Of a DNA stretch of 64,000 nt, positions 9,414-18,226 are shown piece after piece; the stretch's first letter is position 1, and the number at the start of each line of letters is the position of its first letter. The stretch lies in contig OY101122.1 of NCBI GenBank assembly GCA_956465555.1, positions 879,001-943,000 on the forward strand, in the 5' to 3' direction. Source of the stretch: Nitzschia sp. pyKryTriq1. Taxonomy: Eukaryota > Bacillariophyta > Bacillariophyceae > Bacillariales > Bacillariaceae. Below the pieces are notes generated by a model. The model had not been told where the DNA came from. It ran no database searches and saw nothing but the letters and a program-made list of their open reading frames with translations. The position numbers and the translations under genes are program-made.

Positions 9414-10922
9414 TATTGGTAATTGTGATGGCTGCTCCTGGAAGGTGAAGACGGTGACCTTGCCCAAAAATCGTTGTTATGTTCAATATGTGTTTGGTTT
9501 CCAGGGGCAAACAGTTAACAAAAGATGGAGAGGAGAGACAGTTCGACGTCAAACCGTGATGATGGACGGATAAAGAATGGATGAGGTGGGAAACAGCGAG
9601 AAGAAAGCATACCATTCCTGACGTGTCTCATTGTGGGGCATATAAGCAAATTCGGAGAAGCAAACATGATGAATAAACGAATAAAGCGAAGTGGTCATGA
9701 TGTGCTGTCTTGTTTGCAAAATCAGAATACTCGTCTTCAATGAAGGCACTAATATATTATTGGAAACGTTGACCTTTCTCGATGGGAGCCAATAGAAAGC
9801 TTTCAGGAAGTCAAGCTTAAATCTTGTGCTAGTCCTTGGCTTCTGCCAATAATCACAGAATGTCAAGAATTTGAATACCGGATTACTTTCGTCGCTGTAC
9901 GTATGTAAGCATTTCGTCATCATGCGGAAAGTTCGTCTAATTGGATGATTTGATTCGCTATCAAACGTCAGCATGGGAATCCTCACGACGTCACGGTTTC
10001 CAATTCTTTCCTACTGATGTACGAGTAGATGTACCGTACCTGGTACCACACTCATGCTGTACATGGTACAGTACCGGTACAGCGTTTTCCTTACTCGCAA
10101 TAAAATCAGTGAAAAACGCACACGATTGGTACGATTTGTGCCAAACGCGCGCTGGCCATCCATGGCGCGCCACATTTACTCTACCGGTACTACTGGTGGT
10201 CGGCCAGACAGGTACTATATAAGACTCAATATAGTACCTATTATAGTACCCATCAATGTCTTTGCATTCCTTTTCTTTTCAAATGACGATGATGCGATTG
10301 TCATGCATTCATGAAGCCTACGTGAGCCAAATCATAGGTGCATAGCATGGGAATAATTATTGTGGTCTCTTGTCGTTCGTAAATGACAGGGTATCCACGC
10401 ATCATCTTTTGGTGCGGGCAAGCAAATTGTGAGAAAAAAAGACTGGCGGAGGTTTGAACGACGAGACTCTGCGCGCGGGTTAGACACTGCCCACGTCGTT
10501 CAAAAATTCGTTCTGATGGATTCGTTTGACTGAAAAAATACGTCTAGTTGATTAATTGGACCACGGACTTGTCCAAATTTTTTTTTCGCACGCCCACGCT
10601 ATTGAACGACGGGCCCCGTTTCGTCAAGGAAGGACAGCAGCGGCTCCATACTCGTACTGACCATCATCATCGCTGGCGCAGCAGAGAGCGGACTCCGTTT
10701 CTATTGTTTGATCTATGTACTTCTTCTTTCACCTCGTACTATTCTTGTTTGCTTGCGAGTGAGTACGCATACGTACAAGTACAGCCAATTGATGTTTAGA
10801 GACGGGGCAACTTGGCTGGACTTGTGACAAGAAAGGCATGGAACGATTTCTCTGATCCATGTTGGAAACAAACAAGCGATATCATCATTTCTTGTGACAA
10901 CAGTGCATCTCGTTTCGAGGCC
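9414..10922. other. Divergent 5' region with GTAC palindromes
   Basis: 1.5 kb between heat shock factor 1 and the beta-propeller-like gene. A dense cluster of GGTACC/GTACCGGTAC words runs from 10029 to 10082 and again at 10183-10250. A - strand frame at 9549-9986 is open but has neither family match nor compositional support. The + frame of the next gene is open 111 bp upstream of its first ATG (to a TTG at 10812), so a spliced or upstream start is possible. Confidence 0.5.
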
Positions 10923-13592
10923 ATGAGTCGTCGTAGAATCCACTATCAGATTGGAGCGCCAGCATTGATTCATTGTGAGAAAATTGACGAGCAATCGTCG
11001 TTCCTTCAAGTTCCTGGTCACAAGTATCCACGACATGACGCGGGAAAAGTAGGAGAGCTCATTCAACGGCGGAACAGGCTTGGGACACGATGGTACTATC
11101 CCTTCGAAGAAACACCCGACAGCAAAAGGCGGAAAAAGAAGCGAGGGCACAAACATACCAAGCCAGATTACACTGAACCCATCTACAGTCAACGGTTAAA
11201 GGAAAGTCGATCCGCTCTCCTGGCACACGCTGACGTTTATCGGGAACTCAGTACCCGCCACATTTTGAAAACTTATGCTTCGTACGATCGACCTTGTGGT
11301 TCAGTCAATTTAGCCAAGAATATTTTTACTACAGATGCCAATCGAGAACCAAAGCTCGAAATGAGGCAAAAGCATTTTACCAGAAAATTGAGTTTACAGC
11401 GTCGAAACAACTCGGACCCTGCATATCTTGCGCCCTTTGGCCATGAGGCACTTGATTACGAAAAGTGTTATGATACGACGCACCCAAAGAAGCATGATTT
11501 CAACGTTGACAAGAGCAAAACTTGTTTGGGACCGAGACCATGGCAAGGAAACTGCTTGCTCTGCCTACCATGTCCTTGCCCAAACTGTCGGTCCGAACCT
11601 AGCTGGTGTCTATTTCATCCGAAAGGTTTTTTGATGGACACTCTTTGCGTTTCCAACCTAATTCCACCCTATGGGAAGGATAATGCCGGTCACATTTTTA
11701 CTGTTTCAGCGTGGCACAAAAATGACCGGAAGAAAGATACCGTAGCGGCGGCTCGGCGCTTTTTTCCGAATGAGCTCTGCTTGGACGAAACGATTGTGGA
11801 AATACAGCAAAGTGGCACGTGGGATTTCGATCACCCGAGTTGCATTTTTGTCGTCCGCACAGCGACCCACATCTCTGTTATCAACGTCTCACTATCGAAA
11901 CCAGATCTTTCCATGCATGATACGATGAGGTCGAAGAGCGATATTGACGACAAGACATGTTGGGGCAACTACATGTTAAAGGAGCATACCCGACTTGATC
12001 TACGATCTCTACTCAGCTCGGTTCCATCCTATAGACCCGTTTCCTTGGCTTGTCACCCAAAATACGGCGACGATTACACCTCCGCCAGGTTTGCTTTTCT
12101 GAGCTACTCCGACCACAATGGAGATCAAAATGTCATCCACCAATTCACAGTCGATGGTGCACACGAAGATCCCACTCCTCACCATATCTCATCACTACGC
12201 TATATTTCATCGATTGATTTTACCAGAACGCATCCCATGTGTCTTTGGTGCGCAGCCTCCTCGTATGTCAGACCCACCTTGGTATCCGAGGTTTACTTTA
12301 GGAAGCATTACCCCTTGGGATTCGGAACCTCGCTATATTCTGTGGATCTACGAAGTAATTCTTCTGTCTTTCAATGGAGTCCTAGTGCTCAAGAAATGAA
12401 ACCAGAAGGTCTCTACTCTATCACTGGTATACTCACAGATTGGGATCGCGATCATACTGTATGGGTTACGTCCAAGTCGGCAGGCAAAACATGGGAAGTC
12501 GATAGTAGAATGCCTTGTCAAGCCGTCAATTCGTGGTCCATTTCTTCTGACTGCGACGTCGATTCCATTTCCTTTCAACAAAGAGGGCCTTATGGGGACG
12601 CTGCTCTCCTAAGCAAGATACGAGAATATTCTGACGGTCGTGTTGGAACTGATTCGAATATGATTTTGAATATGGATACGGCACCCGCATCCTTTGGATT
12701 TGAACTTTTGCAGCGCCCCTGGTGCAAGCCGCGATTTCAAACAGAAAGTTTAGAATGTGTTTCCATTCCGAACTTGGAAAGCTACAACTTGTCAAGCAGC
12801 ATCGCCACGAGCTCTGTTTTCGCCATGCCGGAGAGGGATGAGGACTTGTTTTGTTGTGGGTTGGCCGGTTTCCGTACTCCATTGAATGACTTTGTGACAG
12901 ATGAGGACGCAATGCCCGGAGTCTTTCGGAACAGCGAGGATTCCACTGTTCTCTGCACCATTTCCTTGAACAACAAGGGGGATATGTTCTGCCATTCACT
13001 GCTGGAAACTTCACGAGAGGTATTGGACTGCAAATCGTTTCCTGGGCTGCCGGCTGGTACGGCCGCCATTCCTCTTCCGAAGGAGCTTGATGGAAGAACC
13101 AAGAATACTGAACACAAGTGCTGGAAACCAACAGGTGGAATGAATTTGAAGGTCTTTTGGACTAATCAATATCCAACCCCCCGGGATTCCTTACTTCATA
13201 TCAAGGCCACGACCTCGAAACGAATCCATCTGCCTACGAAGGATGCTACCGATCACTTGTCGTACCAAGCTGGAAACAGCGAAGAGCCCTACCAGGTGAA
13301 GATGCCTACCAGTTCGGGAATTCAAATCGCTGCTCGGTCTGGTTCCGAGTTTGTCAATGCTGATGGAGTTCCACTGGTCATCCCCAAAAAATCGGCTGAC
13401 AAAGCATTTGCCACCCAGCTCAAATTTAGAACCCCAATCACGGACCAAGAGGAGGAGTCAAAACGTGATGATATTATTGGTGACGCACCGTCGGAGCGCC
13501 GATCTGACCTTACTTCGACATTGGTCAAGAAGGTAGCGAACACGTGGGAACTTTGGGAAAAATTAGACGACGACTCGAGCTCGGAGGAGTAG
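10923..13592 (+). CDS. Large orphan protein, beta-propeller-like; faint resemblance to Pol I factor TAF1C/RRN6
   Basis: A single-exon protein of 889 residues counted from the first ATG in the open frame. I do not recognise it firmly. After a basic N-terminus (RRKKKRGHKH near residue 70) there is a Cys-rich patch, CLLCLPCPCPNC at about 200. The middle (about 275-600) alternates short beta-like strings with Trp/Asp turns, for example IFVVRTATHISVINV, FAFLSYSDHNGD, LTDWDRDHTVWVTS. That is reminiscent of degenerate WD/beta-propellers such as those in TAF1C or RRN6 of the Pol I SL1/core factor. The C-terminus is disordered and ends in an acidic Asp/Ser/Glu tail. Neighbours give no clue. Real gene: likely; function: speculative. 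Confidence 0.75.
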   Translation: MSRRRIHYQIGAPALIHCEKIDEQSSFLQVPGHKYPRHDAGKVGELIQRRNRLGTRWYYPFEETPDSKRRKKKRGHKHTKPDYTEPIYSQRLKESRSALLAHADVYRELSTRHILKTYASYDRPCGSVNLAKNIFTTDANREPKLEMRQKHFTRKLSLQRRNNSDPAYLAPFGHEALDYEKCYDTTHPKKHDFNVDKSKTCLGPRPWQGNCLLCLPCPCPNCRSEPSWCLFHPKGFLMDTLCVSNLIPPYGKDNAGHIFTVSAWHKNDRKKDTVAAARRFFPNELCLDETIVEIQQSGTWDFDHPSCIFVVRTATHISVINVSLSKPDLSMHDTMRSKSDIDDKTCWGNYMLKEHTRLDLRSLLSSVPSYRPVSLACHPKYGDDYTSARFAFLSYSDHNGDQNVIHQFTVDGAHEDPTPHHISSLRYISSIDFTRTHPMCLWCAASSYVRPTLVSEVYFRKHYPLGFGTSLYSVDLRSNSSVFQWSPSAQEMKPEGLYSITGILTDWDRDHTVWVTSKSAGKTWEVDSRMPCQAVNSWSISSDCDVDSISFQQRGPYGDAALLSKIREYSDGRVGTDSNMILNMDTAPASFGFELLQRPWCKPRFQTESLECVSIPNLESYNLSSSIATSSVFAMPERDEDLFCCGLAGFRTPLNDFVTDEDAMPGVFRNSEDSTVLCTISLNNKGDMFCHSLLETSREVLDCKSFPGLPAGTAAIPLPKELDGRTKNTEHKCWKPTGGMNLKVFWTNQYPTPRDSLLHIKATTSKRIHLPTKDATDHLSYQAGNSEEPYQVKMPTSSGIQIAARSGSEFVNADGVPLVIPKKSADKAFATQLKFRTPITDQEEESKRDDIIGDAPSERRSDLTSTLVKKVANTWELWEKLDDDSSSEE

Positions 13593-13691
13593 TAATATCG
13601 CACTCAGTCTATTATTTCAGCTAATTTTTAATTGTAAGTATAAAGTATTTATCTCCTCCTGTTTACGTATACTGTAGTAAAAAACTGTTGT

Positions 13692-16211
13692 TTACTCGGA
13701 CGATGCCTCTTCGCTCGCAGCCGCAATGGAAAGACATGTTGCCGCAAGTTCGATACTTCGCTTCACGTGAGCAATCGAATAACGATTGTCCAACCCCAGA
13801 ACGTATTGCAACAATTCGAGTCGCAGACAAGGGCTGTGCATCCGCTGCACCATCTCATAAATCGCTCGCAAAAATCGAATATCACTGAAATCGGTTTGCA
13901 CTGTAGCTTCTCGCAATTGCTTGGCAAAATTCGTACGATTGGTAATTGCCTTTTTGCTCACAAAGGCCATAAAGCTGCTATTGTTGTCAGTGGCAATTTG
14001 AAGGTCGTCTTGAGCTGCGCGTTGGTCCCGCCAGGATGCCAATCGAAAGGCCATGGACTGCTCGCCATATTCTACCCACTCTTCCACAGCCAGGAAACTC
14101 TCCTCGGTTCTCTTTTTCGCACTCCCATCTTGCATGGCTTTCAATACCTGTGCCGCTCCCAAGACAGCCAAGAGCCCATCCGAGTTAGTGGCACTTCGCA
14201 ACCGATCCGTATCCAAGGGCGGTGGCGGGGGTGGCGGGGGTAGACGACTGTTTCTCGTGGTTACCGTGCCTTCGGTACCCGCTTGGCGTTTCAAAAGCAT
14301 GGTCTCGGAATCGAGAGATTTCTTTCGAATCAGCAATTTGCCATTGTGCCCGTGATCATCGGTAATCTCATCTACGACAGCCTTTTCCGTTTCCGCCTGG
14401 TGACCTTCCGACGCCACGAGGGAATACAAAATTAACAATTGCCGCGAGGTATAGTAATCACCGGAACGAACGGCTGAAGCCAATCCTTCATTAACGATAT
14501 CTTGCAGTCGATGCGCTTCTTCGCCATTTTTCTTTGTGATGCTATCACGCTTGTCTTGATTCATGGCGTCCTTCAATATTTGTGCAATGCTATCGTCCGT
14601 CGCACCAAAGCCCCCGGCCAATCGAACACATTCTTCGGGAGTCAGGGTTTGACGAATGCCCTCGTCCAGATCAATCAGCTCTTCCACTTTGGTTTCCAAG
14701 AAGGATTGATCAGTGTCGTCAATGGTTGTTTTATGTGCGATCATGGGATTCTGAAAGGGGTTGAGATTCTTTGCTGCGATTTTCAAAAGATCTGTTTGTA
14801 ATTTCTCAGTCAAGACTCGAATGCCTTTGTCGGGGGTCATATACAACAAGGGAATCCCCTGAATGTGTGGTTCTCCGAGAACATGGGAAAGACGCGCCCG
14901 TGTTCTCAACAAGGAAATCAAGTGACCGAAGGTGGCGGTCCGCACAAACAAGGCGACGGGCAAACCGACGCCCTTATCGAGAGAACGACCCCTTTGTTCG
15001 AGATCGTTGCGTGGCTTTCCTGTGGCACAGTCCTTTCCATCGACCAGTCGTCCCGGTCCTCCGACGCGAACAAAGACTTCATTGTAAGGAACCGTGTTGA
15101 GTCCTCCTTTCAAGAGCCGGCCCGCGATCATGTATTCCGTTTTCGTGACATAATCGTTGTTGTATTCTCGGAGTGTTTTCAAGGACACCAAAGCCTCCTT
15201 TCGTCCATTGATCAACTCTCCTCGGGAGTCAATGTTAAATTCAGTCTTGGCCGAGTAACCACTGGGCCAGCCCCATGTTCTCGTCCTTTCAACCGCCGCT
15301 GTTTCTTCCTCCCCGCTGGGATATTCGGGAAGAGCAAAGACGACCCCGGTCGTATAATTGGATGGATTGCCAAAACATCGCATTTTGTGGCCTCCCGAGG
15401 GCAAGAGCGATGTGGAGGTGACGAAACTATTAAAGGGATAGTCTTCGTTATTATCACCTTGAGGAGCAATATCGTTGTGATCGTCGTGGTAGCGGCCTCG
15501 GGGTGGCTGTGCTGTTTTGAAACGATGCAAGAAACTGGTCCACTCGGTGTTCTTGATCGTTTTGACGACCGCTCGCTGGGTTTCCAACAAGTGGACTACC
15601 TCTTTTTCAGCAGTTGTCCATTGATTGCCCGTGTGTTCGCGATCAGATACCCAGAGGCGACCAAACTCGTCGCTGGGGCCCAGTTGGAGGTGGGGAAGAG
15701 GCACAATGTTGGGTTGAAAGCCTTCGATTTCGACGCTGAGAGGAGCAGAAGACTGTCCGTCTGGAATAGTACCCAGAGCACCTCCAAAGAGGTTGGACAT
15801 TTCGTTCCATTCCGAGGCGAGATCTTGGGAAATTTCCTTTTCTCGTTCCGAGGAAACATGCTGGTTCTGATAAATCGAGCTGCTGCCTTCCTTCTCCTCC
15901 TCGTTCTCTCTCTTCTGTTTATCCTCGGCTTCAGCGGCTCGTCGAAGATGATCGCGAAAGACGATACTTCTCGCCGATTCGTGATATACTAGAACGGGAG
16001 GAGGCAAGTCCCCATCGTGGTGATGATGGTGATGATGACTGCTTCGGCTGCGGTGTCGGTGGTGTTTCCCCTTGTGGTGTTCGGGATGACTGTCATCCGA
16101 GTGTTCCGAGGAGGCAGACCCTACGGAAACGCTAGATGACTTCGTAGACATGACCGAGTGGACGTGTTTCAATGATACGGGGACACCAGAAAGAGTGGGA
16201 TTCGGAGGCAT
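13692..16211 (-). CDS. Conserved-looking orphan protein with polyHis and polyPro tracts
   Basis: No family recognised. From the first in-frame ATG (16211) the protein is 839 residues, but the same frame is open without an ATG up to about 16620, where it includes a hydrophobic segment FATLAVLSFLS (16434-16402). A spliced upstream exon is therefore likely; an ATG at 16705 opens a different frame (MRMKKKNQ, Ser/Asn-rich) that could feed it through an undetected intron. Visible features: a Ser/His-rich N-terminus with a seven-His run, a charged segment with RRAAEAEDKQKRENEEEKE, a mixed central half with folded character (VALFVRTATFGHLISLLRTRARLSH), an eight-proline run at about residue 663 and a helical C-terminus. 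It converges 99 bp from the preceding gene. Confidence 0.65.
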   Translation of the reverse strand: MPPNPTLSGVPVSLKHVHSVMSTKSSSVSVGSASSEHSDDSHPEHHKGKHHRHRSRSSHHHHHHHDGDLPPPVLVYHESARSIVFRDHLRRAAEAEDKQKRENEEEKEGSSSIYQNQHVSSEREKEISQDLASEWNEMSNLFGGALGTIPDGQSSAPLSVEIEGFQPNIVPLPHLQLGPSDEFGRLWVSDREHTGNQWTTAEKEVVHLLETQRAVVKTIKNTEWTSFLHRFKTAQPPRGRYHDDHNDIAPQGDNNEDYPFNSFVTSTSLLPSGGHKMRCFGNPSNYTTGVVFALPEYPSGEEETAAVERTRTWGWPSGYSAKTEFNIDSRGELINGRKEALVSLKTLREYNNDYVTKTEYMIAGRLLKGGLNTVPYNEVFVRVGGPGRLVDGKDCATGKPRNDLEQRGRSLDKGVGLPVALFVRTATFGHLISLLRTRARLSHVLGEPHIQGIPLLYMTPDKGIRVLTEKLQTDLLKIAAKNLNPFQNPMIAHKTTIDDTDQSFLETKVEELIDLDEGIRQTLTPEECVRLAGGFGATDDSIAQILKDAMNQDKRDSITKKNGEEAHRLQDIVNEGLASAVRSGDYYTSRQLLILYSLVASEGHQAETEKAVVDEITDDHGHNGKLLIRKKSLDSETMLLKRQAGTEGTVTTRNSRLPPPPPPPPLDTDRLRSATNSDGLLAVLGAAQVLKAMQDGSAKKRTEESFLAVEEWVEYGEQSMAFRLASWRDQRAAQDDLQIATDNNSSFMAFVSKKAITNRTNFAKQLREATVQTDFSDIRFLRAIYEMVQRMHSPCLRLELLQYVLGLDNRYSIAHVKRSIELAATCLSIAAASEEASSE

Positions 16212-17124
16212 GGTGTCGTGACTGTCGTCGGGGTTGTGAATGCTGCTGCTGATACGACCGGCGAGGTTGCTAGTGTAGCCGCGGAGGGATGAGAGGAGGG
16301 AAGCGTCACTGTTTGTACTCGTACTTGGAGTGTCAGGAAAGATGAGCCTGCGGATCCCGTGAGGTCCTGTATAGCGGCAATATCGCTCGACTTCTTCGTA
16401 TGACAAGAAGGATAAGACGGCAAGTGTTGCAAAAGCCGTTCCAGTCGAATGCGAATCCAATAACTCCCTCCACTCGGATGAGAAAAAACCTGTTTCTGCC
16501 GTGGTGTACTGTTGTTGTTGTTGTTGTTGTTGTTGTTGGATGGAGGAGCAGGTGGACTCCTGCTGGTTGCTGTTGTTGTCGCTGCTATTGGCTGAGGGAT
16601 GTTGCTCTGGTGGTTGTGGCTATGTATGTCGTTGTTGGATGGCTGTTGATGAAGAGCCGAAGATTCAGATGATGATGATGATTGATTCTTCTTCTTCATC
16701 CGCATTCATGACGTTTTGCCGGCTGTTGGCTGAAGGTTTGATGCATGCATGAAATCCCGCGGCGACGAGGAACGCAACGGAAGAACAAATTCTTCTTCCT
16801 TGCTTTCGCTCGGCGAAGAAGTTTTTACATAAGGGAACGAACCAAATGCTGACACGCTGCGACATTCGTGACATCATCAATATTGAGAACCCATTTACAG
16901 AACGTGTACCAGGTACCGGTATCACCACCCGGCCTCCGGCCTACTGGTAGCTCCGGCCTACCGGTACGTACTTGTACTGTGGACTACCGGGGTATGGTAA
17001 ACCAGTAAATGGTGCTGTACGTACTGTACTGGTGGTGTATTCAATGAGAACCACCTATGTGAAAACCACGATGAAAACCATGATTCAATCGATTCAAATT
17101 CAAACAAATGCGCGCTCGCTCTCG
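16212..17124. other. Low-complexity 5' region with CAA/GTT repeat and GTAC/CCGG words
   Basis: Contains a GTT triplet run (16511-16538), which reads as polyGln or polyAsn on the - strand, and a cluster of TCCGGCCTA, GGTACC and TACCGGTAC words at 16905-17035. It may hold the missing 5' exon of the neighbouring orphan (see that entry). Confidence 0.45.
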
Positions 17125-17581
17125 TAAATTCCTATACATGTTTGTAAGGCAACAAGCGATCCGGACACAATGTACTGGCACGAGGCCATGAAACAAGACG
17201 ATCGCCAGGAATTCAAAGCAGCCATGCAAAAGGAGTGGGACGACCAGCTACAGAACGGGAACTTCACTGTAATCCCCAAATCTCAACTCCCAAAAGGGGC
17301 ACTGGTCTTACCTGATGCGGAGAAAACGCGACATCAAGACTCGAGCCATCAAAAAGTACAAGGCAAGACTCAACATCGATGGGTCACGAATGAAACACGG
17401 ATTGCATTATGACAAACACCTGAATTGCCGTCTGCACTTCTTCCGTTCATACACGGATGGCCCGAGTCCCGAGATCACTATTCACAAGATCGACACCCTG
17501 GATCAACCGGCAGACTTCTTGACCAAGCCACTCAACGAAGACTTATTCAACAGTCACCGGCTAACAATTATGGGGCGGTAA
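17125..17581 (+). mobile_element. Ty1/copia retrotransposon remnant (reverse transcriptase start fused to RNase H end)
   Basis: Degenerate pol fragment. The frame from about 17125 reads DPDTMYWHEAMKQDDRQEF then AAMQKEWDDQ and IPKSQLPKGALVL, the entry block of copia reverse transcriptases. A frameshift near 17310 moves to the frame MRRKRDIKTRAIKKYKARLN...GSRMKHGLHYD. Directly after this, without the catalytic YVDD region, comes LHFFRSY then EITIHKIDTLDQPADFLTKPL and HRLTIMGR, the last segment of copia RNase H. So the element carries one frameshift and a large internal deletion and is inactive. The capsid and integrase are not present in the window. Confidence 0.85.
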
Positions 17582-17610
17582 AAGTCAACTGGTCGACTCA
17601 AGCACATCGA

Positions 17611-17950
17611 AAGAGGGAGTGTACGAATAATGGAGTTTGGTTCGTACGTCGTCAGTGGAGAACCCGACGGACGACCACCGAATTCGATGCATTCTCACGA
17701 CTCAAGTGCACGTCTGAAAACTACCAACGATTGATTCCTCATTTTACGAGGAATCTAGTACCCAAAACTCTGAGGGTTTCGAAGATGGTAAAAGAGCTCC
17801 AAAGCTACCCTTCGAAACCCGAACTCTCGAATGAAGAAAGTACAAATGTACAAGTAGATGATGAGCAAAACAAGCTCACAATATTATAAAACTAAAGAAC
17901 TTACAGTTCATCAAAATCCACCTATTTACTACGCCCAAATAGTAGGCTCA
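17611..17950 (+). repeat. Candidate polypurine tract and 3' LTR remnant of the copia element
   Basis: A purine run AAGAGGGAG (17611-17619) sits 30 bp after the RNase H stop and is followed by TG, the usual layout of a polypurine tract and LTR start. The first bases form an inverted repeat, GTACGAA (17621-17627) with TTCGTAC (17641-17647). The right LTR end was not identified and no 5' LTR copy was seen, so this is tentative. Confidence 0.4.
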
Positions 17951-18217
17951 TAACCCACTATTTCTACACCCCTCTGGGGAAAATTTTGGGATTGAAGGGG
18001 CGACTGACAAGTGGTACCAGTACTGGTAGTGCCTCGCTCATCCGCACTGCCGCATACGGTACTTGTAGATACTGTAGCATCGCAGATCGCATCATTTATT
18101 ATTATTTTCTCACTTTCTCACTTTCGAGTAGGAGCATTGAACTTCACCTTCCACCTCTCCCACATAGTACACTTAACTCCACCGAACATCCTAGTAGAGA
18201 CCCCCAACAGCAATACC

Positions 18218-18226
18218 ATGAGATGA
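18218..18226 (+). promoter_or_regulatory. Minimal upstream ORF overlapping the main start codon
   Basis: ATG-AGA-TGA at 18218-18226 overlaps the main ATG (18223) as ATGA. If the first ATG is in the mRNA leader, ribosomes would terminate exactly on the main start, a layout known to permit reinitiation or to repress. Function is an inference. Confidence 0.4.

Noticed and set aside
9549-9986. 145-residue - strand frame in the HSF1 5' region
   Set aside because: No domain, no low-complexity explanation but no splice or family support either; kept as intergenic.
14865-15992. 375-residue + strand frame
   Set aside because: Antisense to the conserved-looking polyHis orphan; no motif, and the opposite frame is far longer.
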